Below, one piece after another: positions 30,650 to 38,095 of a stretch of 40,805 nt of DNA. Made by a program: the position numbers and the translations under genes. The stretch's first letter is position 1, and every line of letters starts with the position of its first letter. The stretch lies in NCBI GenBank assembly GCA_934524985.1, contig CAKSYT010000015.1, positions 1 to 40,805 on the forward strand, given 5' to 3'. Under the pieces are notes generated by a model that saw only the letters and a list, made by a program, of their open reading frames with translations, did not search any database and had not been told where the DNA came from. The stretch is from an uncultured Faecalibacterium sp. (GTDB lineage Bacteria > Bacillota > Clostridia > Oscillospirales > Ruminococcaceae).

Positions 30650-31187
30650 ATTCAAAGGTATATTCCACCAGCTGGCAGTTTTTGATGCCCGCAGCGGCGT
30701 ATTCCTCGTTGGTCATATCGTAAAAATAGGAGTGCACCACCCGGGCGATGCCGTTGTGCGCCACCAGCAGGTAGGTCTTGCCGGTGTCGGCCTTCAGTTC
30801 GTCCAGCAGGTTGTAGATGCGCTGCGCCAGCTGCATCATGCTCTCGCCGCCCACATAGCGGTCGGCAAAGTGGGTCTTGGAGATGCGGAACTCCGCACCG
30901 TCCCGGGGCGTGCCCTCGTATTTGCCAAAGCACTGCTCCCGCAGGCGGGGCTCGCAGCGGGCAGGCAGACCGGTTGCGGCGGCAATGGCCTTTGCGGTGT
31001 CGGCGGCGCGGGAAAGGGGAGAGTACAAGATCTCGTCAATGTGCAGGCCGCTGTCCCGGACAAGTTCGCCCAGCTGCCGCGCCTGCTGTTGCCCGTGGGC
31101 GGTCAGCGGGCTGTCGGTCATGCCGCAGATCTTGTTTTCCACGTTCCATACCGTCTCGCCGTGGCGGGTGAAATAGATATTATGCAT
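30648..31187 (-). CDS. Histidine phosphatase (phosphoglycerate-mutase-like) family protein
   Basis: 179 aa from an ATG with AGGAG. The phosphohistidine motif is TRHGET (His9), and the later catalytic parts are YSPLSRAADTA, a GES segment and VAHNGIARVV with the second histidine. This is the branch 1 histidine phosphatase fold of GpmB, CobC and PhoE-type enzymes. Substrate is not fixed by sequence, and broad sugar-phosphate or nucleotide phosphatase activity is possible. It is the second gene of a two-gene unit with the 70-aa protein upstream, 11 bases away. Confidence 0.88.
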   Translation of the reverse strand: MHNIYFTRHGETVWNVENKICGMTDSPLTAHGQQQARQLGELVRDSGLHIDEILYSPLSRAADTAKAIAAATGLPARCEPRLREQCFGKYEGTPRDGAEFRISKTHFADRYVGGESMMQLAQRIYNLLDELKADTGKTYLLVAHNGIARVVHSYFYDMTNEEYAAAGIKNCQLVEYTFE

Positions 31188-31198
31188 AAAATTACTCC

Positions 31199-31411
31199 TT
31201 ACAGCTTGTGCAGGGTGCCGTCCGGCAGCAGACAGACGGTGTCCCCCTCGTCGATGCCCAGACGGGTCAGCTCCTTGTCCGGGTAGGGCAGAATGCGGGC
31301 AGCTCCGGCGGCATCGGTCAGGGTCACATCGCACAGCACCGGCTGCCCGGCGGGCAGCTCCTCGCAGCCGTACAGCTGCTCGTCAATGCGCAGCACGCGG
31401 TATTCCGGCAT
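31199..31411 (-). CDS. Small conserved-type protein of unknown function, 70 aa
   Basis: A strong AGGAGGGG site precedes the ATG. The sequence is MPEYRVLRIDEQLYGCEELP, then a P-V-L-C-D-V-T-L-T-D segment and a LGIDEGDTVCLLPDG ending. It looks like a small beta-barrel of five or six strands. I recall similar short proteins in Clostridia but no function. It is soluble and carries three cysteines. It leads a two-gene unit with the histidine phosphatase, 11 bp downstream, from the promoter at 31441-31470. Confidence 0.75.
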   Translation of the reverse strand: MPEYRVLRIDEQLYGCEELPAGQPVLCDVTLTDAAGAARILPYPDKELTRLGIDEGDTVCLLPDGTLHKL

Positions 31412-31440
31412 GGTACAGCCCCTCCTTTGTGTTTTTCCTT

Positions 31441-31470
31441 ATTATATAGCACCCGGGGGCTTTGGTGCAA
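31441..31470 (-). promoter_or_regulatory. Promoter of the 70-aa/histidine phosphatase unit
   Basis: On the minus strand TTGCAC (31470-31465) and TATAAT (31446-31441) are 18 bp apart. Confidence 0.75.
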
Positions 31471-31482
31471 GGGGGGAGAGGG

Positions 31483-31600
31483 GGACGATTTAGAATGGCT
31501 TCCGCTTTGCTCTAGCCATCTTCAGCGGAAGAATTATTTTTAATTTGCAATTCTGGAAAATCTGCGGATTTTCCAGAATTGCCTTTTCACGGGAGGGGTT
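31483..31600 (-). repeat. Repeat family B, copy B7 (reverse)
   Basis: Arms GCAATTCTGGAAAATC and GATTTTCCAGAATTGC (31547-31562/31567-31582) enclose TGCG, the complement of CGCA. The arms match those of B1, 31 kb away. CCGCT/AGCGG and ATGGCT/AGCCAT are present. It is followed on the plus strand by A5. Confidence 0.88.
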
Positions 31601-31607
31601 TGGAACG

Positions 31608-31770
31608 AACTCCCTCAGTCAAAACCTGACGGTTTTGCCAGCTCCCTCGGGGAGGGAGCCTCTGGCGCGCCCGGAGGCTTTGTGCTTTAGCCGGAAACTT
31701 TGCCGCCATGCAAAAAGCTCCCCCTTCGGGGGAGCTGGACGCGACCAACGGGAGCGGACTGAGAGGGTTT
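31608..31770. repeat. Repeat family A, copy A5 (inverted pair)
   Basis: CTCAGTC with arms AAAACC/GGTTTT and CTCCCTC-GGGGAGGGAG faces CTCCCCC-TTC-GGGGGAG ... GGACTGAGAGGG. It lies just upstream of the LysR gene promoter. With B7 it fills the 31412-31782 gap. Confidence 0.82.
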
Positions 31771-31782
31771 GTTCTCCCCCGC

Positions 31783-31812
31783 TTGACAGCAATGCTGGAA
31801 AATTGTTACAAT
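31783..31812 (+). promoter_or_regulatory. Promoter of the LysR-type regulator gene
   Basis: TTGACA at 31783-31788 and TACAAT at 31807-31812 are 18 bp apart. Confidence 0.8.
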
Positions 31813-31845
31813 ACGGTTACGACTGCAAACAACGCGGAGGGGTTC

Positions 31846-32784
31846 ATGAATATTACGGAACTGCGATATCTGGTAGCCATCATGAAATGGGGGTCGGTGT
31901 CGGCGGCGGCAAAGCAGCTGTACGCGGCGCAGCCCAATGTCAGCAAGGCATTGAAGAACCTAGAAGAGGAATACGGGGTGCGCATTTTCGAGCGCTCCTC
32001 CACGGGCATGATCCCCACCGAGCAGGGCAAGCGGTTCATCCGGCAGGCGCAGCGGGTGCTGCAGCAGGTGGACGAGCTGGAACAGGAGGCGCACCAGCAG
32101 CAGCGCAGCTGCGCCGAACTGCGGGTGGTGCTGACCCATGCCACCTACGCCTCCTATGCGGCGGTGGACTTTTTGCAGCAGGCCGCGCGCAGCGAGCAGC
32201 TGCGGGTGCATATCCGGGAGAGCGGCGCCATTGAAGCGTTGGACTTTGTGCTGCGGCAGGGCTATCACATGGCGCTGCTACGCTACGCCGCCGAGGACGA
32301 GGACTACTATCTGCGTTACTGCCAGCGCCACGGCCTGCGGCAGGAGCCTATCATGGAGTTTTCCTACCTGCTGCTCACCAGTCAGGACAGCCCGCTGGCG
32401 CGGCGGCAGGTGCAGAACCTTGACGAGCTGAACGACTACATCGAGGTGCTGCACGGCGACACCCATCTGCCCGGGGAGGAGAGCACCGCTTCCCGCTGGG
32501 AGGTGAACCCCAACCGCCGCGTCCATGTGTACGAGCGATGCAGCCAGTTCTCCATTCTGCAAAACCTGCCCACGGCCTATATGTGGTCGTCTCCCATGCC
32601 GCAGCGCGCGCTGGAGCAGTACCATCTGGCGCTGCACGGCTGCCCGGCGCAGAAGCAGCAGATGCGGGACGTGCTGGTGTACCCGGAGCGGGAACCTTTG
32701 CAGCCGGAGGAGCAGCTGTTTGTGCAGCTGCTGCACAAGCAGGCGGATGCCACCATCAAGGACAGCGGGTGGAAGAAGATTTGA
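31846..32784 (+). CDS. LysR-family transcriptional regulator
   Basis: 312 aa from the ATG after GGAGGGG. The N-terminal winged helix-turn-helix is typical: MNITELRYLVAIMKWGSVSA, then AAKQLYAAQPNVSKALKNLE and ERSSTGMIPTEQG. A linker helix (residues 60-90) leads to a periplasmic-binding-like effector domain. The effector is unknown. No divergent target gene exists here; repeats lie on both sides. It may act on itself or elsewhere in the genome. No clear intrinsic terminator is seen after the stop; repeats B8 and A6 follow. Confidence 0.9.
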   Translation: MNITELRYLVAIMKWGSVSAAAKQLYAAQPNVSKALKNLEEEYGVRIFERSSTGMIPTEQGKRFIRQAQRVLQQVDELEQEAHQQQRSCAELRVVLTHATYASYAAVDFLQQAARSEQLRVHIRESGAIEALDFVLRQGYHMALLRYAAEDEDYYLRYCQRHGLRQEPIMEFSYLLLTSQDSPLARRQVQNLDELNDYIEVLHGDTHLPGEESTASRWEVNPNRRVHVYERCSQFSILQNLPTAYMWSSPMPQRALEQYHLALHGCPAQKQQMRDVLVYPEREPLQPEEQLFVQLLHKQADATIKDSGWKKI

Positions 32785-32914
32785 AATGCGCTCCGCGTCT
32801 TCCGGGTTGCGGCACCCAGCATCCGCATCGTGCCTTGGGCGGCACTTGCGTCTTGCTGGCCGCTGCCCCAACAACTCCTCCCTGTTTCCGCCGCTGGCGG
32901 CGGTCGTCGTCGTT

Positions 32915-33005
32915 GCTAGCCATATTCAGCGGAAGAAATATTTTAAATTTTGGGGTTCAGGAAAGTCTGCGGACTTTCCTGAACCCCTTTTTCACAGGTG
33001 GGGTC
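32915..33005 (-). repeat. Repeat family B, copy B8 (reverse, truncated)
   Basis: Arms GGGGTTCAGGAAAGTC and GACTTTCCTGAACCCC (32952-32967/32972-32987) enclose TGCG. CCGCT and ATGGCT are present but the matching AGCGG/AGCCAT half is lost; the copy ends in CGTCGTCGTCG. It lies in the 32785-33614 gap, where I see no gene. Confidence 0.82.
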
Positions 33006-33009
33006 GTAA

Positions 33010-33282
33010 AGGCAAACGGCAGCTGCCGCGCTTGTTTCCTGCGGAAACAGTCGCGCGGCGGGGAATGTCCTCGCCCTCTCCGTCATCGCTGCGCGATGCC
33101 ACCTCTCCCAAAGGGAGAGGCAAGAGCGCTGCCGGAAACTTTCTTATTGAACCTAACACTTTAGTACCGAGGCTAACGGCTTGGCTCTCCCTTTGAGGAA
33201 AGACTTCCCCCACTCCGGGGGAAGATGTCACCGTAGGTGACAAAAGGGGGAATCTGGCGCGGGAGCGCCTGAGAGGGCACTT
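33010..33282. repeat. Repeat family A cluster, copy A6 with extra hairpins
   Basis: A hairpin GTTTCC-TGCG-GAAAC inside CGCGC/GCGCG arms (33030-33060) again has a TGCG loop. Then come A-type pieces: CCTCTCC-CAAA-GGGAGAGG, CTTCCCCC-ACTC-CGGGGGAAG, TCACC-GTA-GGTGA and CGCGGGAGCG. It ends CCTGAGAGGGC. Confidence 0.75.
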
Positions 33283-33289
33283 TTCGTCC

Positions 33290-33614
33290 CAAATCCCACG
33301 TTTTGGGGAGAAAATCGTAAACGATTAAGCAAAGTGCACAAAAAGGCGGCGCAAAGTTTGGCGGGGGCGGGTCTGACCGTTCCCGGGAGAAATATTCTGA
33401 GAAATTGAGCAACGAATTGAAACGTGCTATCGCCGCAAAATGAAGGTTTGCACAAACAAATAAAATAAGCGGTCATATACTTTTTGATATAGGAACTATA
33501 CCCAAAAAATATTAACACAATTATGAAAAAGGTGTTAACATGAAGCCAGAGATCGGTCATAGCCGCAGTATGGCATAAGCTGCCGCGGCTGAAATTCAAA
33601 AGGAGGTTTCTGGT
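33290..33614 (+). promoter_or_regulatory. Long AT-rich upstream region of cstA with an inverted repeat
   Basis: No gene is seen in these 325 bases. TTAACAC (33512-33518) and GTGTTAA (33532-33538) form an inverted repeat with a 13-bp spacer, an operator-like arrangement. A TATACT box lies near 33474, but no good -35 pairs with it. The strong AAAGGAGG ribosome site precedes the ATG at 33615. Confidence 0.5.
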
Positions 33615-35117
33615 ATGATTAGTTTCTTACTGTGTCTGGCGCTTCTTATCATCGGCTACTTTGTCTATGGTAAGATCGTGGACAACACGTTCGGACCGGA
33701 CGACCGCGAAACTCCTGCTGTGCGCATCAACGATGGCGTTGACTACGTTGTGATGCCCCAGTGGAAGCTGTTCCTCGTCCAGCTGCTGAACATCGCAGGT
33801 CTGGGCCCCATCTTTGGTGCTTTGCAGGGTGCTCTTTGGGGTCCCGTGGTGTTCCTGTGGATCACCTTCGGCACCATCTTTGCCGGCGGCGTACATGACT
33901 ACTTCTCCGGCATGATGAGCGAGCGCAACGACGGCGCTTCCATCGCTGAGGTCACCGGCCGCTATCTGGGCCCCGTGATGCAGAACATCATGCGTGTGTT
34001 CTCTGTGGTGCTGCTGATCATGGTCGGTACCGTGTTCGCAGTGGGCCCCGCAGGCCTGATCGTTACCCTGTGCAAGAACGGCGGTATGTCCGGTGTGATG
34101 ACCACCACTCTGTTCTGGCTGATCATCATTCTGGCTTACTACTTCATCGCAACCTTTATCTCCATTGATGCCATCATCGGTAAGATCTACCCCCTGTTCG
34201 GCATCTGCCTGATCATCATGGCTGTGGGCGTTATCTTCGGTATCTTTACCAACCCCGCCTACACCATCCCCGAGATCTGGGCAAACTTCAGCAATATGCA
34301 CCCCTCCAACACTCCGATCTGGAGCTTCATGTTCATCACCGTTGCCTGTGGTGCTATCTCCGGTTTCCACTCCACCCAGTCGCCTCTGATGGCTCGCTGC
34401 ATGAAGAGTGAGAAGCAGGGTCACTTCGTGTTCTACGGTGCAATGGTCAGCGAGGGCATCATCGCTCTGATCTGGGCTGCTGCCGGCTGCGCACTGTACA
34501 CCATCACCGATGGCAAGATGGTCGGTCTGGCCGAGGCTCTGGCTGCCGGTCAGTCTGCCGCTATCTACGACGTCTGCCTCAAGACCATGGGTAAGGTTGG
34601 CGTGGCACTGGCTATGATCGGTGTCGTTATCTGCCCCATCACCTCTGGTGATACCGCCTTCCGTTCCGCTCGTCTGACCCTGTCCGACTGGCTCAAGATC
34701 GATCAGGACAGCTACGCAAACCGCCTGAAGCTGTGTGTCCCCGTGCTGGGCGTTGGTGCCTTCCTTGGCATCGGCAACGCACTGGGCTTCATCAACTACA
34801 CCGTCATCTGGCGTTACTTCAGCTGGACCAACCAGACGCTGGCTATGATCGTCCTGTGGGCTGCTTCCATGTACCTGTTCAAGGAGAAGAAGAACTTCTG
34901 GATCACCGCCGTGCCTGCTACCTTCATGAGCGCTGTGTCCTGCACCTACTTCGTGCTGGCTCCCGAGTGCCTGGGCAAGATGATCAACACCTATGCGGAC
35001 GGCAAGCTGGTGGCTTACAACACCGCCGTTGCTTACCCCATCGGCATCGTCTTTGCCATCGCAATGCTGGCTCTGTTCCTCCATGCTACCAAGAAGCACT
35101 CTGCTTCCAAGGCATAA
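33615..35117 (+). CDS. cstA: Carbon starvation protein CstA, peptide/pyruvate transporter family
   Basis: 500 aa, almost wholly hydrophobic with about 14-16 helices. CstA blocks are clear: GPIFGALQGALWGPVVFLWI, FAGGVHDYFSGMMSERNDGA, GFHSTQSPLMARC and ICPITSGDTAFRSARL. Length fits the short Firmicutes form that lacks the C-terminal extension of Escherichia coli CstA (about 700 aa). Relatives import peptides or pyruvate under nutrient limitation. Codon use is strongly biased to optimal codons (GGT, CGT, GCT mixed with C-ending codons), unlike neighbours, which suggests high expression. It is a single gene with a strong terminator. Confidence 0.92.
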   Translation: MISFLLCLALLIIGYFVYGKIVDNTFGPDDRETPAVRINDGVDYVVMPQWKLFLVQLLNIAGLGPIFGALQGALWGPVVFLWITFGTIFAGGVHDYFSGMMSERNDGASIAEVTGRYLGPVMQNIMRVFSVVLLIMVGTVFAVGPAGLIVTLCKNGGMSGVMTTTLFWLIIILAYYFIATFISIDAIIGKIYPLFGICLIIMAVGVIFGIFTNPAYTIPEIWANFSNMHPSNTPIWSFMFITVACGAISGFHSTQSPLMARCMKSEKQGHFVFYGAMVSEGIIALIWAAAGCALYTITDGKMVGLAEALAAGQSAAIYDVCLKTMGKVGVALAMIGVVICPITSGDTAFRSARLTLSDWLKIDQDSYANRLKLCVPVLGVGAFLGIGNALGFINYTVIWRYFSWTNQTLAMIVLWAASMYLFKEKKNFWITAVPATFMSAVSCTYFVLAPECLGKMINTYADGKLVAYNTAVAYPIGIVFAIAMLALFLHATKKHSASKA

Positions 35118-35152
35118 GGAACTGACGGCTCTATTTCTCCGTAAGTAAACTT

Positions 35153-35196
35153 GCGCCCGCCGCTGCCTGACCGTACAGCGGCGGGCGCTGTTTTTT
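35153..35196 (+). terminator. Terminator of cstA
   Basis: GCGCCCGCCGCTG and CAGCGGCGGGCGC form a perfect 13-bp stem, followed by TGTTTTTT. Confidence 0.95.
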
Positions 35197-35274
35197 AAAA
35201 AACAAGGCTTGCAATTGCCCCCGCCCCGTGGGAAAATAGGGGCGTAGAATTTATAGCAAAGAAGGGAACTACCC

Positions 35275-36291
35275 ATGATTTTCAAACCCGCACAGCTGGG
35301 CATGGCAAAGCTTGACCCGCAGGAGCTGGAGGCAGACAAAAAGGCCTGCCGGAAGATCGGCCCCTGCGGCGTTGGCAAAAAGGCGCTGTACCTGAACAGC
35401 TTTTACATCGACCGCCGCTATTATCTGCCTTACGGCAGCATCACCCGGGTGTTCAAGCGGGTGGCTATGAGCTCCGGCGGTTTTTCCGGCAAGGGCGTGT
35501 TTGCCTCCATGGCGTATCTGGTGGTGGAGTACGACGGCGGCAAGCAGAAGCAGTGCAACTTCAAAGACGAGCGGGACGTGGACGCCCTGCTGGAGGTGCT
35601 TGCCAAGGAGCAGCCGCAGCTGCATCTGCTGAGCGCCGCCGGTGAGCAGGCGCTGGAGAAAAAAGCCGCCGAAAAGGCCGCCCGCAAGCTGCCGGAGCTT
35701 TCCGAGGATGCACAGCACAGCCTTACCGTGCTGCGCCGGGCAAAGGAGTATCTGGACGCAAAGCCGGAGCTTTCCGCGGAGCTGAGCGCTGCCGAGCGCC
35801 GCAAGCGTGCGCAGCTGCAAAGCAAGCCGGTGTACCGGTATGTGGCGCTGGCCATCTTTGTGCTGGGCGTTGCGGCGGCGGCCTACGGCCTGTATTCGGT
35901 GTTCAGCCACACCGGCAGCTACGGCGTGTACTTTGCGCTGTTCGGCTTTGCCGCCATCTTCCTGTTTTCCAGCTACAATATGCTGCCCACCGCCCACAAT
36001 AACAACAGCGCCATCATGAAGCGTGCAGACAAGGCCGAAGCCGCCATGGCAGAGTATGTCAAGCACTACCCCCACGGCGCTTTCCCGGTGGCAAGCTGGT
36101 ACGCTCACCCTATCGTGCTCAAGCAGATGATGGACGCCGTGGAGGAGGGCCGCGCCGTCACCGTGCCGGAAGCACTGGATGCGGTCAAGGCACGCCTGAA
36201 GAGCCTGAACGCGGACGTGCAGGTGGAGCAGGAGGAATACGACGAGGTGGTGGTCATCAAGGCCCTGTTCCTCAACCACGATTATCAGTAA
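35275..36291 (+). CDS. Unrecognised membrane protein with cytosolic N- and C-domains
   Basis: 338 aa. Residues 1-115 form a soluble beta-rich domain, with YYLPYGSITRVFKRVAM and YLVVEYDGGKQKQCNFKDER segments, reminiscent of PH-like folds. A charged helical stretch (120-180) may be coiled coil. Two adjacent helices (about 188-210 and 215-235) make a membrane hairpin, and an acidic alpha-helical tail follows. I do not recognise the family. It has a GAAGGGA site, a weak TTGCAA-17-GAAAAT promoter (35209-35237) and its own terminator, so it is a single-gene unit. Confidence 0.75.
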   Translation: MIFKPAQLGMAKLDPQELEADKKACRKIGPCGVGKKALYLNSFYIDRRYYLPYGSITRVFKRVAMSSGGFSGKGVFASMAYLVVEYDGGKQKQCNFKDERDVDALLEVLAKEQPQLHLLSAAGEQALEKKAAEKAARKLPELSEDAQHSLTVLRRAKEYLDAKPELSAELSAAERRKRAQLQSKPVYRYVALAIFVLGVAAAAYGLYSVFSHTGSYGVYFALFGFAAIFLFSSYNMLPTAHNNNSAIMKRADKAEAAMAEYVKHYPHGAFPVASWYAHPIVLKQMMDAVEEGRAVTVPEALDAVKARLKSLNADVQVEQEEYDEVVVIKALFLNHDYQ

Positions 36292-36306
36292 AATATGTGA
36301 TAGCAC

Positions 36307-36340
36307 AAAACCGGACAGCCTGCGGGCCGTCCGGTTTTTG
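36307..36340 (+). terminator. Terminator of the 338-aa protein gene
   Basis: AAAACCGGAC and GTCCGGTTTT pair, followed by TTG. Confidence 0.9.
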
Positions 36341-36392
36341 CTTTTACAGGAACGTTATGCACACCGGCCTTCGGATAGTGCGGTATAGAATG

Positions 36393-36496
36393 TTGCACAA
36401 TAAAAGGGGAAGCTGCGTTGTGCAATCTATACAGTAAAAAATGATACTATTTTGAAACTTTTGCAGATTGTGCAGTGAAAACGACAGATTGTGAAA
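36393..36496 (+). promoter_or_regulatory. Cluster of repeated operator-like sites upstream of the Tat hydrolase gene
   Basis: TTGCACAA (36393-36400) faces TTGTGCAA (36418-36425). The half-site recurs as ATTGTGCAG (36467-36475) and again as ATTGTGAAA (36488-36496), 21 bp apart. AAAAAATGATA also recurs at about 36437 and 36494. A -10-like TATCCT or TATGCT lies near 36520-36530. The spacing suggests a multi-site regulator. Confidence 0.5.
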
Positions 36497-36591
36497 AAAA
36501 TGATATTTTTCTCTGGAATATGCTATCCTAGCATCAGGATATGGAGCTTCGGGCTCCGCAGCAGGGAGAACACCGAAAAAAGGAGATTATC

Positions 36592-37959
36592 ATGAACAAA
36601 ATTTCTCGTCGTCAGTTTCTTCGCACCGGCACAGCTGCCGGTATGCTGGGTGCAGCAGTGGTAAGCGGCGCTACCTCTGCCAGCGCTTGTTTTGAGCCGG
36701 AGTTGGCTCTTACCTGCACGCAGACCGCTGTGGTGGAGGGTTACGATTGGGGCCCCGGCGTCAAGGCGACCATTCTTACCTTCGACCGGTTACTGGATCC
36801 TCGCAGCGTCCGGGCAGAGGATATCGCCTCTGTGGTGGAGCACAAGGAGTCCATGGATTGGGGCAACTTTGGCGGCCCCCACATCGTGGCCAGCGCGCCC
36901 CGCACGGTAACAGCGGCCTATACCTGCTCTAAAACCGGTAAAAAGCTGGAGGTCCCCTCCAAGTATGTCTGTCTGGAAATGTCCTGCGACCCCAACACCG
37001 GCAGTCCCTTCTGCTACGACTTTCTGGTAGGCATGAATACATGGTGCAAGCCCTATGAGCTGGAGATCAACATGAAGGAAAACTCCGCTCTGGCTACCAT
37101 TTTTGGGCAGAAGATCACCGCTGCTGTGGACCCGGTAGTGGACCACGAGGATGCTCTGATCCCTCAGATGAAGCAGTTTGTCACCGACGGAGTGTTCCGC
37201 GGCACCGATGGCAAAGAGCTGACCTATGGCTACTACGCACCTAAGGGTCAGAAGCTGCCTCTGGTCATCTGGCTCCACGGTGCGGGAGAGGGCGGCAAGG
37301 ATCCTTCTATTGCTTTTCTGGGCAACAAAGCCTCTGCGCTCCTCAGTGACGAGTTCCAGCAGGCCATGGGCGGGGCTGCCTATGTGCTGCTGCCCCAGAC
37401 CCCCACGTTCTGGCTGCAATATAATGAAGCCGGGGACTGGGGCGGCAATCCGGGCGTGCCCTCGGTGTACACCCAGACCCTGAAGGAGCTCATTGATGCC
37501 TTTGTGGCAGAGCATCCCCAGATCGACACGAACCGCATCCTTATTGGCGGCTGCTCCAACGGTGGTTATATGACCGTGAACATGGCGATCCAGTATCCCG
37601 GGTACTTTGCAGCGGCTTACCCCATCTGCGAGGCCTACAAGGACAGCGGCATTACCGAGGAGCAGTTGGCAACGCTGAAGGAACTGCCCATGTGGTTCGT
37701 CTATGCAGAGAACGACACGACTGTGGACCCGGCGGTCTTTGAGGCACCCACATTGGCGCGTTTGAAAGCGGTGGATGCCAAGGTGCACACCAGCATTTTT
37801 GCCGATGTTCATGATACCACCGGTCTGTACAAAGGCACGGATGGTGAACCCTACCAGTATATGGGTCACTGGAGCTGGCTGTATTTCTTCAACCGGGAAT
37901 GCAAGGATGATATCACCGGCGAGGATCTGTGGACTTGGCTGGGCAAACAGAGCAAGTAA
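36592..37959 (+). CDS. Tat-exported alpha/beta hydrolase (esterase or prolyl-oligopeptidase-like)
   Basis: 455 aa, starting at the ATG after AAGGAG. The leader KISRRQFLRTGTAAGMLGAA has the twin-arginine motif RRxFL. A beta-sandwich-like domain (about residues 40-200) is followed by a hydrolase domain. That has an oxyanion strand VIWLHGAGEGG, nucleophile Ser322 in GGCSNGGYM, acid Asp375 (YAENDTTVDP) and His426 (MGHWSW), though His in FADVHDTTG is an alternative. The layout resembles secreted feruloyl/acetyl esterases and PHB-depolymerase-type enzymes. Substrate is unknown. No Tat translocase genes lie in the window. Codon use differs slightly from neighbours, and the upstream region is AT-rich. 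Confidence 0.85.
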   Translation: MNKISRRQFLRTGTAAGMLGAAVVSGATSASACFEPELALTCTQTAVVEGYDWGPGVKATILTFDRLLDPRSVRAEDIASVVEHKESMDWGNFGGPHIVASAPRTVTAAYTCSKTGKKLEVPSKYVCLEMSCDPNTGSPFCYDFLVGMNTWCKPYELEINMKENSALATIFGQKITAAVDPVVDHEDALIPQMKQFVTDGVFRGTDGKELTYGYYAPKGQKLPLVIWLHGAGEGGKDPSIAFLGNKASALLSDEFQQAMGGAAYVLLPQTPTFWLQYNEAGDWGGNPGVPSVYTQTLKELIDAFVAEHPQIDTNRILIGGCSNGGYMTVNMAIQYPGYFAAAYPICEAYKDSGITEEQLATLKELPMWFVYAENDTTVDPAVFEAPTLARLKAVDAKVHTSIFADVHDTTGLYKGTDGEPYQYMGHWSWLYFFNRECKDDITGEDLWTWLGKQSK

Positions 37960-37975
37960 TCACTAAAAAGTAAGA

Positions 37976-38008
37976 GGGCTGCTGCACGGTTTGTGCAGCA
38001 GCCCTTTT
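37976..38008 (+). terminator. Terminator of the Tat hydrolase gene
   Basis: GGGCTGCTGCAC and GTGCAGCAGCCC form a 12-bp stem and TTTT follows. Confidence 0.9.
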
Positions 38009-38019
38009 GTGTGCGGGGA

Positions 38020-38077
38020 CGCCCCCTTTCGTAAAAAGTCCCCCGGGAAAATCCGCGGATTTTCCCGGGGGACAATT
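38020..38077. repeat. Repeat family B remnant B9, probably also a terminator
   Basis: Arms GTCCCCCGGGAAAATC and GATTTTCCCGGGGGAC (38038-38053/38058-38073) enclose CGCG, with a partial lead CCCCCTTTCGTAAAAA. The second part is missing. On the minus strand the hairpin is followed by TTTTTAC, so it likely terminates the third MATE gene. Confidence 0.7.
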
Positions 38078-38095
38078 TTTATATCATATTGCCTC

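Noticed and set aside
33627..35378. A 583-codon minus-strand frame over cstA
   Set aside because: It is the antisense of a full CstA gene, with the His/Asp/Gly-rich make-up expected from reversed hydrophobic codons.
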